A DNA stretch of 12,141 nucleotides from JBDRGX01 sp043817485 [NCBI: bacterium] (lineage in GTDB: Bacteria; JBDRGX01). The notes beneath the pieces were generated by a model that searched no databases, had not been told where the DNA came from, and was given only the letters and a program-made list of their open reading frames with translations. How positions within the stretch are numbered: position 1 is the stretch's first letter; each line of letters begins with the position of its first letter. The position numbers were made by a program, and so were the translations under genes. The stretch lies in assembly GCA_043817485.1 (NCBI GenBank), contig JBDRGX010000109.1:1-12141 (forward strand), in the 5' to 3' direction. Below, piece by piece: positions 1 to 7,536 of the stretch.

Positions 1-73
1 TTAATTTAGTTATTGAAATAATATTAAAAAAAACAATCTTGTTTTTAAAATAAAAGGAAAGAAAAAGTTAATT

Positions 74-990
74 ATGAATTTATCTATTTTTTATGTTTTT
101 TTAGCAACTTTTATATGGAGTTTTTCTCCATTTGTATTAAAAATTCTTTTAAAAACTTTTAATGCTTCAACAATAGGTTTTCTTCGAATGTTTTCAACTT
201 TTATTTTTTTTATTTTAATTCAAAAAAAAGAAAAAAAGAAATTGAAATTATAAAATTTATTAAACTTTATCCTTTATGGACAATTCTTGGTGGCATTGGC
301 TTTGCTTTTCAATATTTTCTTTTTAATGTTGGATTACAATATACAAGTAGTGGAATAGCGTTTTTAATGGTTAAAACAGAAATAATTGGATTAATTATTT
401 TATCTTGTTTAATTTTAAAAGAAAAAATAAATTCTCTAAAAATATTGGGAATATTAATTACTTTTATAGGAATATTTTTAGCTTGTATAGATTTCAAAGG
501 ATTACATAATCTTTTTTCAGCAGACCATATTAGAATGAAAGGAAATTTTATAATTTTTTGTGCTGGATTTTGTTGGTCATTTTTTGGGATATCTCGAAAA
601 ATATTGATTAAAAAAAGAGGAATTTTCGCATGTTTAATTCCTATTTTTTTCATTAGTACCATTACATCTGCTTTATTAGTTTTTTTTGATTTTAAATTTA
701 TACCACCACTAAAAATAGAACTAATTTTTGAATTGTTTTTTGTAGGAATTGTTTGTACTGGTTTAGCTTATTTACTTTTGGCTAAAGGTTTTCAAAAACT
801 ACCTGCTTCTACTACGGGAATAATTACTTGTATGTTACCTATATTTTCTATGATTGAAGCTAGCTTAATATTTAAGGAAATAATTTGTTTAAATATTTGG
901 ATATATGGTATTATGTGTATTAGTGGTATTTTATTAGTACTTTATGTAGATAAAAAAAATACCAAAATATTAAAAAAATTAGAAGAATGA
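74..990 (+). CDS. EamA/DMT-family transporter, frameshifted in a poly(A) stretch
   Basis: Inner-membrane drug/metabolite transporter of the EamA type; substrate not predictable. Reading from ATG 74 gives 59 codons (MNLSIFYVFLATFIWSFSP...) ending at TAA 251-253. The same protein continues one frame back (EIEIIKFIKLYPLWTILGG...) to TGA 988-990. Joined, it is about 305 residues, the usual length for a two-EamA-repeat, 10-helix transporter. The N-terminal piece has the family's W-S/F-S-P signature in helix 1, and the rest is hydrophobic helices with short loops, ending in a Lys-rich tail. Gene callers may start at the internal ATG 367, which would lack about three helices. The frame break lies between about 199 and 240, most likely in the A8/A7 tracts. 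No good ribosome site is seen at ATG 74 (AAAGGAAA is about 15 nt away). The gene overlaps prmC by ATGA, so they are probably co-transcribed. Family confident, intactness uncertain. Confidence 0.82.
222..238 (+). other. Poly(A) tracts at the EamA frame break
   Basis: A8 (222-229), G, A7 (231-237), G. One base is missing here relative to the frame needed downstream. In the upstream frame, positions 232-238 also read A AAA AAG, the classic bacterial -1 slippery heptamer, and a -1 shift there leads into the correct downstream frame. A homopolymer indel or sequencing error explains the data equally well. Confidence 0.6.
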
Positions 991-1823
991 AAATTATTGA
1001 TATTTGGAAAAAATATGGGTATAACTATGAAACAAATCTTCTTATTTTAGAAATATTGAAAATAAAAAAATCAGATCTTTATATTAAATCTTACCAAGAA
1101 ATTGAATTTTCAAAATTAAATAAATTTGATAAATTATATGAACGATTAAAACAAGATGAACCTATTCAATATATTATAGGTAAATCGGAATTTATGAATA
1201 ACTGGTTTTTTGTTAATTCCAATGTTTTAATTCCTAGACCAGAAACAGAAATTTTAACAAAAGTATCTTTGAAAATAGCAAAGCATTTTAAAAATGGTTT
1301 TACTATTTTTGATTTAGGAACAGGTTCTGGGAATATAATTATTTCTTTGGCAAAGAGATTAAAAAATAAAGACATAAATTTTCTTGCTTCAGATATTTCT
1401 AAAAAAGCTTTAAAAATAGCTTATAAAAATAGTTTATATCATAAAGTAGAAAAAAAAATAACTTTTCTTTGTGGTAATTTATGGAAAGCATTAAAAAATC
1501 ATAATCAATCTCAAAAAATTAATATGATAATTTCTAATCCTCCTTATATTTCTAATTTTGATTATGAAAATCTTGAATTAAAAGTAAAAAATTATGAACC
1601 TTCTATTAGCTTAAAAGGAAGGGAAAATGGACTATATTTTTTAAAAAATATAATTAAAAATGCACCTAATTATTTAGCTTTTGAAGGATATTTGATTTTA
1701 GAAATAGGGATGGGACAAGAAATTTTACTTGAAAAAATTATTAAAAAAATGAATATTTATTCAAAATTAAAAATTGTTAAAGATAAGGCTGGAATAAATA
1801 GAATAATTGTTCTTCAACTTTAA
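987..1823 (+). CDS. prmC: Release factor glutamine N5-methyltransferase PrmC (HemK)
   Basis: Cytoplasmic SAM-dependent methyltransferase that methylates the GGQ glutamine of peptide release factors RF1/RF2, which speeds termination. The protein is 278 aa, the normal length. An N-terminal helical domain (about 1-75) precedes the Rossmann methyltransferase domain. Visible motifs are IPRPETE (82-88), the SAM-binding DLGTGSGN (109-116), an acidic residue in ASDIS (134-138) and the catalytic NPPY (184-187), followed by the family's YEP...L and GLYF region (203-218). The ATG overlaps the stop of the upstream transporter (ATGA, 987-990), indicating translational coupling. In many bacteria prmC follows prfA; here it is joined to an unrelated transporter. 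The gene converges on infB across a 153-nt repeat-containing spacer. Confidence 0.95.
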   Translation: MKIIDIWKKYGYNYETNLLILEILKIKKSDLYIKSYQEIEFSKLNKFDKLYERLKQDEPIQYIIGKSEFMNNWFFVNSNVLIPRPETEILTKVSLKIAKHFKNGFTIFDLGTGSGNIIISLAKRLKNKDINFLASDISKKALKIAYKNSLYHKVEKKITFLCGNLWKALKNHNQSQKINMIISNPPYISNFDYENLELKVKNYEPSISLKGRENGLYFLKNIIKNAPNYLAFEGYLILEIGMGQEILLEKIIKKMNIYSKLKIVKDKAGINRIIVLQL

Positions 1824-1980
1824 CAAAATCGCAATCAGAAATAAAATATTGCAATTTTTTTTCTTTATTTTGTATTTTGTTTTGAACATTTGCATTTATT
1901 TCAAATTGAAAATTGAAAAATTATTTTATATTTCGGTCATTTGTATTTGTTTCGTATTTCGAATTTTTAATTATTACTAT
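1824..1980 (-). repeat. AT-rich intergenic repeat, copy 1
   Basis: Noncoding spacer between the convergent prmC and infB genes. It shares exact words with the other gaps: 1831-1854 equals 6996-7019 inverted (24 bp); 1894-1912 equals 11837-11855 direct (19 bp); 1902-1919 equals 10171-10188 inverted (18 bp); 1963-1980 equals 11618-11635 inverted (18 bp). Its reverse complement aligns, with gaps, along 6915-7020. The last 4 bases overlap the infB stop region. A 65-codon reading frame from 1807 to 2004 is compositional noise. Confidence 0.7.
1831..1862 (+). terminator. Weak hairpin plus T8 after prmC
   Basis: GCAAT (1831-1835) pairs with ATTGC (1848-1852) around a 12-nt loop, followed by AA and a T8 run (1855-1862), starting 7 nt after the prmC stop. 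The shape fits an intrinsic terminator, but the stem is short and AT-rich. The same 24-bp sequence recurs inverted at 6996-7019, where no gene needs it in that orientation, so it may simply be the end of a repeat element. Confidence 0.4.
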
Positions 1981-3893
1981 CTTTTTATTTCTTCCATAAT
2001 ATAGCTTTCAATAATATCATCTTGTTTAAGATCATTAAAATTTTCTATTTTAATACCACATTCTAACCCAAGCAATACTTCTTTTACATCTTCTTTAAAT
2101 CTTTTCAAAGTGTCAATTTTTCCAGTATAAACTATGATATTTTGTCTAATTACTCGTACATTAGAATTTCTTAAAATTTTTCCTTTTTGAACTAAACATC
2201 CAGCAATTAATCCAATTTCAGAAACATTGAAAAGTTCTTTTACAAGAGATTGTCCTAAAATAATTTCTTTGTATTTTGGGGCTAACATTCCTTTTATTGC
2301 TGCTTTTACATCAGAAATAACATCATAAATTACTTGATATAATCGAATATCTACTATTTCTTTTTTTGCTATTTCTTGAGCAGAAGCAAAAGGTTTTACA
2401 TTAAAACCAATAATAATAGCATTTGAAACAGAAGCTAACATTACATCTGAATTATTTATCCCACCTGTTGCTTGATGAATTATATTTATTTTTATTTCAT
2501 TATTTAATTCAGTAAGTGATTTTGCTAAAGCTTCTAAAGAACCTAAAACATCTCCCTTTATAATTAGTTTAAGTTCTTTTATTTCACCTAATTCAATTTT
2601 TTTATGTAATTCATCCAGACTTAATTTATGCATTGATCTTCTATCTTTTTGTCTTTGAATTTCTTGTCTTTTATTAGCAATTTGTCGTATAAGTTTTTCA
2701 TCTTTTATTACTTGAAAAATATCTCCAGCCGATGGAATACCATCAAGTCCAACTATCTCTACTGGAGTAGAAGGCAAAGCTATTTTAATAGATTCTTTTT
2801 TATCATTTAACATTTTTCTAATTTTTCCACTATAATTTCCAATTAAAAAAGAATCTTCCATTTTTAAAGTACCTTCTTGAATAAGCACTGTAGCTATAAA
2901 TCCTAATCTTTTATCTAATTGAGCTTCAATTACTATTCCTTTAGCTAATTTATTAAAATTTGCTTTTAATTCTAACATATCTGTTTCTAATAAAATCATT
3001 TCTAATAATTTATCTATACCTATGTTTTGTTTAGCAGAAATTTCCATAAACATTGTTTTTCCGCCCCATACTTCAGGAATATATCCATACTTTGATAAAT
3101 CTTGTTGTATCCTTAAAGTATTCGCACCAATCTTATCTATTTTGTTTACAGCTACAATTACAGGAACATTGGCCTCTTTAATATGATCTATTGCTTCAAT
3201 TGTTTGAGGCATTACTCCTTCATCAGCAGCTACTACTAAAACTACTATATCAGTAAGTTTAGCTCCTCGTGCTCTTAAAGAAGTAAAAGCTTCATGTCCA
3301 GGAGTATCTAAAAAAACTATTTTTTTATTATTCCAAATTACTTCATAAGCTCCTATATGTTGAGTAATCTTTCCAAATTCTTTTCCTGCAACATTAGTTT
3401 TTTTTATAGCATCTAATAAAGATGTTTTTCCATGATCAACATGTCCCATTACTGTTACAATAGGTGCTCTTTTAGTTTTCAAAGATTCATCTTCTTCTTT
3501 TTCTTCTGGAAGTAATAATTCTTCTCCATATAAAGAAGAAATAATTGTTTCATAACCATATTCATTAACTATCATTGTAGCAACATCAATATCTAAACTT
3601 TGATTAATAGTAACCATTTCACCTAAAGATAAAAACTTTTTTATTAATTCAGTTGGAGTTATATTTATTTTTTCAGATAATTCTGCTACAGTAATTCCTT
3701 CACTTATAATAATATTTCTTTTTTTTATAATTGTTTTTTCTCTTTTTTTTACTTTAGAATGAAGAAATTTATTAATTATTTCTTCATCTAATAAATTCAT
3801 ATGAGAAGAAATATCTATATTCATTTCTTTTAATTCTTGAATAAGAACTTTACTAGAAATATTTATTTTTTTTGCTAATTCATAAACTCTCAA
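1977..3893 (-). CDS. infB: Translation initiation factor IF-2
   Basis: Ribosome-associated GTPase that places initiator fMet-tRNA in the 30S P site and promotes subunit joining. With the chosen start it is 638 aa, a compact form (E. coli IF2 is about 890 aa). Two IF2_N helical modules sit at about 1-50 and 65-120, followed by only a short linker. The G domain shows GHVDHGKT (150-157), [14 protein letters not shown] (196-203), NKID (250-253) and SAK (286-288); domains II, III and the tRNA-binding C domain follow in full. I prefer the TTG at 3893-3891, which gives MRVYELAKK..., the usual IF2 beginning, with GTGAGG 6 nt upstream. The longer GTG start at 3905 would add MRQI and lacks a ribosome site. 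It lies directly downstream of nusA and probably shares its transcript. The end reads TAG TAA TAA, stacked stops. Confidence 0.95.
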   Translation of the reverse strand: MRVYELAKKINISSKVLIQELKEMNIDISSHMNLLDEEIINKFLHSKVKKREKTIIKKRNIIISEGITVAELSEKINITPTELIKKFLSLGEMVTINQSLDIDVATMIVNEYGYETIISSLYGEELLLPEEKEEDESLKTKRAPIVTVMGHVDHGKTSLLDAIKKTNVAGKEFGKITQHIGAYEVIWNNKKIVFLDTPGHEAFTSLRARGAKLTDIVVLVVAADEGVMPQTIEAIDHIKEANVPVIVAVNKIDKIGANTLRIQQDLSKYGYIPEVWGGKTMFMEISAKQNIGIDKLLEMILLETDMLELKANFNKLAKGIVIEAQLDKRLGFIATVLIQEGTLKMEDSFLIGNYSGKIRKMLNDKKESIKIALPSTPVEIVGLDGIPSAGDIFQVIKDEKLIRQIANKRQEIQRQKDRRSMHKLSLDELHKKIELGEIKELKLIIKGDVLGSLEALAKSLTELNNEIKINIIHQATGGINNSDVMLASVSNAIIIGFNVKPFASAQEIAKKEIVDIRLYQVIYDVISDVKAAIKGMLAPKYKEIILGQSLVKELFNVSEIGLIAGCLVQKGKILRNSNVRVIRQNIIVYTGKIDTLKRFKEDVKEVLLGLECGIKIENFNDLKQDDIIESYIMEEIKR

Positions 3894-3899
3894 AATTTG

Positions 3900-3905
3900 C
3901 CTCAC
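3900..3905 (-). promoter_or_regulatory. Shine-Dalgarno GTGAGG deciding the infB start
   Basis: On the minus strand GTGAGG is followed by 6 nt (CAAATT) and TTG. The GTG is itself an in-frame start candidate 12 nt upstream, but what precedes it is only A/T. Placement of the SD plus the MRVYEL amino terminus favours TTG. Confidence 0.6.
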
Positions 3906-3915
3906 TTTTTAAATT

Positions 3916-5157
3916 TTATTTTTCTAATAAATTTTTTGCTTTTATTTGCAATTTTTCTGCTTTTTTATTTCCAATTCCATGAATTTTTTGAAGTTCTACA
4001 AGATCTGTAATGGCTAATTTTTCAACAGTATCAATTCCAGATGCTATTAAAAATTCTAAAGTTTTTTCACCTATTCCAGAAATTTCTTTTAAAGAAATAT
4101 TTTTTTTCTCTTCTAATTCTAAAGTTTTTTTGAAAAGAGATTCTTTTTGAATATCCATTTTCCAACCAGTAAGTTTAACAGCCAATTTAACATTTTGTCC
4201 ATTTTTACCAATTGCTAAAGAAAGTTGATCATCTGGAACTATAACAATTGAAGATTTATTTTTTTCATTAAGTATTACTTTACTAATTTGAGCTGGACAA
4301 AGAGATTTTTTAATAAATTCTTGAATTTTTTCATTCCAAACAATAATATCTATTTTTTCTCCTTGAAGTTCTTTTATTATTACTTGAATGCGAGATCCTT
4401 TAACACCGATGCAAGTTCCTACTGGATCTATATCAGGACGAGTTGAATAAATAGCAATTTTAGTTCTTATTCCTGGAAGTCTTGCTATAGAAGCAATTTT
4501 AATTATTTTTTCAGTTATTTCTGGAATTTCCATTTCAAACAATTGTTTTACTAATTCTGGATGAGTTTGAGAAACAATAATTTGTGGATTTTCACATTTT
4601 CTCACATCTAATATATAAACTCTTATTCTATTTCCTGGTTTAAATTTTGTTTCAGGAATTTGTTCATCTAATGGAAGCAATCCTTCTATTCTATCGATAT
4701 CTAAAATAACATCTTTTTTTTCTAATCGTTGAATTACAGAAGAAATACATGTTCCTATTTTAGATTTATATTCTTCATAAATATTTTTTTGTTCTTCTTC
4801 TTCTAAAAATTGTCCAATTGTTTGACCCGTTGCTATAGCAACAATTCTACCTAATTTTTCTATTGATAATGGAACTAAAAGTTGATCACCTATTTTTATT
4901 TCAGAATTTATTTTTTTTGCTTCTTTTAAAATAATTTCTTTATTTTCATCAATAAAATTTTCTACAACTATTTTATTTTTCCATATTTTAATTTCACCAG
5001 ATTGTAAATCAATGTCTATTTCTATATTTTCATATTTTCCATATTTTTTTTTATATCCTAATAAAATAGAATTTTTTATGATTTCTGCAACTTTTTCTTG
5101 AGAAATATTTCTTTTTTTAGATATTCTCTCTATAAGTTCAATTAATTCAAAATTCAT
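3916..5157 (-). CDS. nusA: Transcription termination/antitermination factor NusA
   Basis: RNA polymerase-associated factor governing pausing, termination and antitermination. The protein is 413 aa. It has an N-terminal polymerase-binding domain (1-130) and an S1 domain (about 133-200, ending VSQTHPEL). KH1 follows (about 228-290, with DPVGTCIGVKGSRIQ, GVKGSR at 251-256), then KH2 (about 300-340, IGKNGQN at 316-322). Two helix-hairpin-helix-like stretches close it (ISGIGEKTLEFL and IHGIGNKKAEKL, 359-402), resembling the C-terminal repeats of proteobacterial NusA. The start is ATG 5157-5155, with AAGGAG (minus strand, 5170-5165) 7 nt upstream; an in-frame TTG at 5181 is upstream of the SD and rejected. 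infB follows after about 20 nt. The usual upstream rimP is absent; a divergent promoter region takes its place. Confidence 0.95.
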   Translation of the reverse strand: MNFELIELIERISKKRNISQEKVAEIIKNSILLGYKKKYGKYENIEIDIDLQSGEIKIWKNKIVVENFIDENKEIILKEAKKINSEIKIGDQLLVPLSIEKLGRIVAIATGQTIGQFLEEEEQKNIYEEYKSKIGTCISSVIQRLEKKDVILDIDRIEGLLPLDEQIPETKFKPGNRIRVYILDVRKCENPQIIVSQTHPELVKQLFEMEIPEITEKIIKIASIARLPGIRTKIAIYSTRPDIDPVGTCIGVKGSRIQVIIKELQGEKIDIIVWNEKIQEFIKKSLCPAQISKVILNEKNKSSIVIVPDDQLSLAIGKNGQNVKLAVKLTGWKMDIQKESLFKKTLELEEKKNISLKEISGIGEKTLEFLIASGIDTVEKLAITDLVELQKIHGIGNKKAEKLQIKAKNLLEK

Positions 5158-5221
5158 ACACAAACTCCTTCTGATGAACAAAATATCTTTATTCTTATTT
5201 TTAACAAATTTTGGTTTTTTT

Positions 5222-5249
5222 ATTATATGTCATTTTATCGTGATGTCAA
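5222..5249 (-). promoter_or_regulatory. Sigma70-type promoter for nusA-infB
   Basis: Reading the minus strand, TTGACA (5249-5244), a 16-nt spacer, then TATAAT (5227-5222): both boxes match consensus exactly. Predicted start near 5215 gives a leader of about 58 nt carrying the nusA SD. The -35 box forms an inverted repeat with the divergent -35 at 5257-5262. Confidence 0.7.
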
Positions 5250-5256
5250 GTTTTTA

Positions 5257-5284
5257 TTGACATTTTAAAAAAAGGAATTAAAAT
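5257..5284 (+). promoter_or_regulatory. Sigma70-type promoter for the small EamA protein and GTPase
   Basis: TTGACA (5257-5262), 16-nt spacer, TAAAAT (5279-5284). Predicted start near 5291 leaves a leader of about 20 nt containing AAAGGGA as the ribosome site 5-6 nt before ATG 5311. It is back-to-back with the nusA promoter. Confidence 0.62.
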
Positions 5285-5310
5285 CTATTTTTTAAATAAA
5301 GGGAAAAAAT

Positions 5311-5667
5311 ATGATATATGTAATTGTTTCTATTATGATAGCAATAATAGGTCAAATTTTGTTAAAAATAGGAATAGACAAAATAGGTAAATTAGAAATT
5401 TCTTTAGCAAAATTATTTCCTTTAATTATAAAAATATTTTTTAACCCTTTTATTATTATAGGGCTTATGTTTTATGCAGTAGGTGCTTTTACTTGGATTT
5501 TAGCTTTATCAAAAGTTCCTATTAGTTTAGCGTATCCTTTATTAAGTATAAGTTATGTAATTATAGTTGGTGTTTCAAGTATATTTTTTCATGAACATGT
5601 TTCTCTAATGAGATGGATAGGTGTCGGAATAATAATTTTAGGCGTAACTTTGATTGCTCAAAAATAA
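5311..5667 (+). CDS. Small EamA/SMR-like four-helix membrane protein
   Basis: A 118-aa integral membrane protein with four predicted helices (about 1-18, 35-60, 64-90, 97-116), i.e. half of a DMT transporter, presumably acting as a dimer. Helix 1 has IGQILLK, as in ArnE/ArnF-type and other small EamA proteins. The membrane glutamate typical of EmrE-type drug exporters is not in that position. FTWILALSKVPISLAYPLLSISYV is split here as FTWILALSKVPISLAY followed by PLLSISYV; this segment is strongly typical of the family. Possible roles include flipping lipid-linked sugars or exporting small solutes; the sequence does not decide. It has its own promoter and SD, and is followed 11 nt later by the TGS GTPase gene, so the two are probably one operon. 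Confidence 0.85.
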   Translation: MIYVIVSIMIAIIGQILLKIGIDKIGKLEISLAKLFPLIIKIFFNPFIIIGLMFYAVGAFTWILALSKVPISLAYPLLSISYVIIVGVSSIFFHEHVSLMRWIGVGIIILGVTLIAQK

Positions 5668-5678
5668 AGGAGAAATAA

Positions 5679-6661
5679 TTGCCAGCCAATTTACCACCTC
5701 AATTTATCGAAACTCGAAATAAATTAAGTCAAGTTAAAACACCTCAAGAAAAAATTGCTATTTATGAAGAACTTTTAACAATTATTCCTAAACATAAAGG
5801 AACTGATCGACTACAAGGAGATATTAAAAGTAAAATAGCAAAATTAAAATTATCTTCTCAACAAAAATCTAATACTTCTCGTCAAGTAGATAGTTTTTAT
5901 GTACCTAAGGAAGGGTCTGGTCAAATAGTTTTAATTGGACCTCCGAACAGTGGAAAATCATCTTTATTAGCAAAATTAACTAATGCAAAACCTATAATTG
6001 CAGATTATCCTTATAGTACTCGTTCTGCATTATCGGGAATGATGAAATTTGAAAATATTCAAATTCAATTAGTAGATACTCCAGCATTAGGAGATCTTCC
6101 AATTGAAGCTGGAATATTTCAAGTAATTCGATTGGCTGATATAATTTGTATAGTACTTAGTTTAACAGAAGATCCTTTAAAACAATTTGAAAGCATTAAA
6201 TCAAAATTACAAGAACATAAAATTGGAATAGGAGCAGAAACAGAAATAGAAACAGAAAAATTAGTTTTTCAAAAAACATTGATATTGGCTAATAAAATAG
6301 ATGCTTCTGGTACTTCTGAAATATTAGAAATATTTTGTTCTTTATTTGAAGAAAAAATTAAAATTTTACCAATTTCTGCTATTTTTGAAACGGGTTTAAA
6401 TGAAGTGGCATTAGATTTTTATAAATTATTAAATATTATTAGAGTTTATCCAAAAACTCCAGGGCAAAAACCTGATTATCATAGTCCAGTAGTTTTAAAA
6501 AAAATAGTTCTGTTTTTATGTTTGCAAGAGAAATTCATAAAGAATTATCTCAAAAATTAACTTTTTCTCGAATTTATCCTAAAGGAAGTGATAAAATAAT
6601 AAAAGCAAGTGGTGATTATTTACTTAAAGAAGGTGATGTTGTAGAATTACATACGAAATAA
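5679..6661 (+). CDS. OBG/DRG-like GTPase with C-terminal TGS domain, frameshifted
   Basis: P-loop GTPase of the HSR1/OBG-DRG type; such proteins usually bind ribosomes or RNA, but the exact role here is unknown. It starts at TTG 5679 (MPANLPPQFIETRNKL...) behind AAAGGAGA. A helical N-terminal region (1-70) contains TIIPKHKGTDRLQGDIK. The G domain has GPPNSGKSS (87-95), YPYSTRSALSG as switch I, DTPAL (133-137), NKID (205-208) and PISA (231-234). The open frame stops at 6560 after 293 codons. The expected TGS domain continues one frame back (FAREIHKELSQKLTFSRIY, then ASGDYLLKEGDVVELHTK) to TAA 6659-6661. Adding one A to the A8 run at 6497-6504 restores a 327-aa protein. Either an indel or sequencing error, or frameshifting. 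Probably co-transcribed with the small membrane protein. Confidence 0.88.
6497..6504 (+). other. A8 run at the GTPase frame break
   Basis: The upstream frame reads TTA AAA AAA ATA; 6497-6503 is A AAA AAA in the slippery register, and a -1 shift gives AAT AGT TCT GTT, leading into the TGS domain. One missing A is the simplest cause. Confidence 0.65.
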
Positions 6662-6791
6662 AAAAGAAAATCCGAAAAACGAATATCAAAATATAGAGAA
6701 AATACGAAATTCAAATATCATATTTTTAATTCAAAATCATTAATAAACCAATTCGTTTTGTAGAAACAAGATAAAGGAAATTTTATATATC

Positions 6792-6804
6792 ATGCCTACG
6801 GCAT
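6792..6804 (+). repeat. Short hairpin element ATGCC-TAC-GGCAT
   Basis: Perfect 5-bp stem with a 3-nt loop, followed by TTGTTATTATGTGAAAA. This resembles the tail of the CCCCGAAGGGG elements further right (3 nt, then ATTATTGTAG). It faces the next hairpin. Confidence 0.55.
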
Positions 6805-6843
6805 TTGTTATTATGTGAAAATAATTTTTTTCTACCAACATTG

Positions 6844-6858
6844 TGTCCCTATGGGACA
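6844..6858 (-). repeat. Short hairpin element TGTCCC-TAT-GGGACA
   Basis: Perfect 6-bp stem with a 3-nt loop. Read on the minus strand, the hairpin is followed by CAATGTTGGTAGAAA, again a GTAGAAA tail, so this copy points toward the one at 6792-6804. A looser relative may lie at 11927-11950 (ATGTCCCAT...GGACGAATG). Confidence 0.55.
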
Positions 6859-6909
6859 TTTATGGATAAAGCACAATGATAATTCATTCCGTAGAAACGA
6901 AATATTGGT

Positions 6910-7021
6910 AAAAACGAAACAAATTTCAATAACCAAAATATAAAGAAAATTTTCAATTTTCAATAAATACGAAATTCAAAACAAAAAAGAAAAATTTGCA
7001 ATATTTTATTTCTGATTGCAA
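6910..7021 (+). repeat. AT-rich intergenic repeat, copy 2 (inverted relative to copy 1)
   Basis: Aligns in order with the minus strand of 1831-1955: a CGAAACAAAT word, AATATAAA, TTTTCAATTTTCAAT (6950-6964), a stretch ending TTCAAAACAAAA, then the exact 24-bp block 6996-7019. The block forms a hairpin TTGCAAT (6996-7002) / ATTGCAA (7015-7021) with a 12-nt loop, the same geometry as in copy 1. Confidence 0.7.
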
Positions 7022-7026
7022 ATGGA

Positions 7027-7032
7027 TATAAT
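7027..7032 (+). promoter_or_regulatory. Possible -10 box for pncC
   Basis: TATAAT lies 18 nt before ATG 7051 with no recognisable -35 at 16-18 nt. A start near 7039 would leave about 12 nt and no Shine-Dalgarno, i.e. a nearly leaderless message. In DNA this AT-rich a chance match is quite possible. Confidence 0.3.
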
Positions 7033-7050
7033 TACTAAATAAATTATTTT

Positions 7051-7533
7051 ATGAAAAAGCAAAAAATAGAAGAAATTATAGGTTTTTTATTATTTCAAAA
7101 TAAAAAAAAATTGTCAGTAGCAGAATCTTGTACTGGTGGTTTAATATCTCAAAAAATAACCAGTATTGCTGGAAGTTCAAATTATTTTGAAAGTGGATTA
7201 GTTACTTATAGTGATTATTCTAAAATAAAATTACTTAAAATTTCTGAAAAAATTATAAAAAAGTATGGAGCAGTTAGTGAAGAAATTGCTTTATTAATGG
7301 CAGAAAAAGTTCGTAAATTAGCAAATACAGATTATGGATTAGGAATTACTGGAATTGCAGGTCCTAGTGGAGAAACAAAATTAAAACCAATTGGCTTAGT
7401 ATTTATTGCTTTATCAAATTCAAAAAATAATATTTGCAAAAAATATAATTTTTTTGGAACACGAAATATAATTAGAAATAAAACTTATAAAAGTGCTTTA
7501 AATATGTTAAAAAAAGATTTATTGCAAAAATAA
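7051..7533 (+). CDS. pncC: Nicotinamide-nucleotide amidase (CinA C-terminal family, PncC)
   Basis: Stand-alone CinA C-terminal domain protein of 160 aa, the usual length for PncC. This family deamidates nicotinamide mononucleotide to nicotinate mononucleotide in the pyridine nucleotide salvage cycle; activity here is inferred from family. Visible motifs are SVAESCTGG (22-30, containing the conserved Ser), GSSNYFESGLVTYS (41-54), YGAVSEE (72-78), GITGIAGPSG (98-107) and FFGTRNIIRNKT (134-145), all in the expected order. The N-terminal MoCF-like domain of full-length CinA is absent. No ribosome binding site is obvious before ATG 7051. The glycosyltransferase gene begins 3 nt after the stop, so they are probably co-transcribed. 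Confidence 0.92.
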   Translation: MKKQKIEEIIGFLLFQNKKKLSVAESCTGGLISQKITSIAGSSNYFESGLVTYSDYSKIKLLKISEKIIKKYGAVSEEIALLMAEKVRKLANTDYGLGITGIAGPSGETKLKPIGLVFIALSNSKNNICKKYNFFGTRNIIRNKTYKSALNMLKKDLLQK

Positions 7534-7536
7534 ATA

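Larger units (their letters stand above)
6662..7050. other. 389-nt noncoding gap with hairpins and AT-rich repeat
   Basis: No gene is seen. The left part (to about 6780) is A-rich with words such as ACGAA and AAATTCAAA. Two perfect short palindromes follow (6792-6804, 6844-6858), with GTAGAAAC at 6761-6768 and 6889-6896. From about 6910 to 7021 it is an inverted relative of the prmC-infB spacer. A possible -10 box for pncC lies at the end. Confidence 0.7.

Noticed and set aside
309-662. Minus-strand 117-codon open frame
   Set aside because: Fully antisense to the EamA gene, Ile/Lys/Asn-rich translation with no motif; a shadow frame.
367-990. EamA gene starting at ATG 367
   Set aside because: ATG 367 is an internal methionine; similarity to the family extends upstream in the same frame and then into the other frame back to ATG 74.
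1166-1375. Minus-strand 69-codon open frame
   Set aside because: Antisense to the conserved methyltransferase core of prmC.
1807-2004. Plus-strand 65-codon hydrophobic frame
   Set aside because: Starts inside prmC, runs through the repeat spacer and into the infB end; Phe/Ile-rich because of T-rich DNA, no SD.
3893-3905. Longer infB start at GTG 3905
   Set aside because: No SD upstream, and it adds residues before the standard MRVYELA beginning; GTGAGG is better used as the SD for TTG 3893.
5158-5181. Longer nusA start at TTG 5181
   Set aside because: It lies upstream of the strong AAGGAG, which is correctly spaced for ATG 5157.
222-6504. Programmed -1 frameshifting as the preferred explanation for both poly(A) breaks
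   Set aside because: No stimulatory structure or SD identified, neither family is known for it, and a third break of opposite polarity in a T9 run points to homopolymer indels or errors. Kept as an alternative only.
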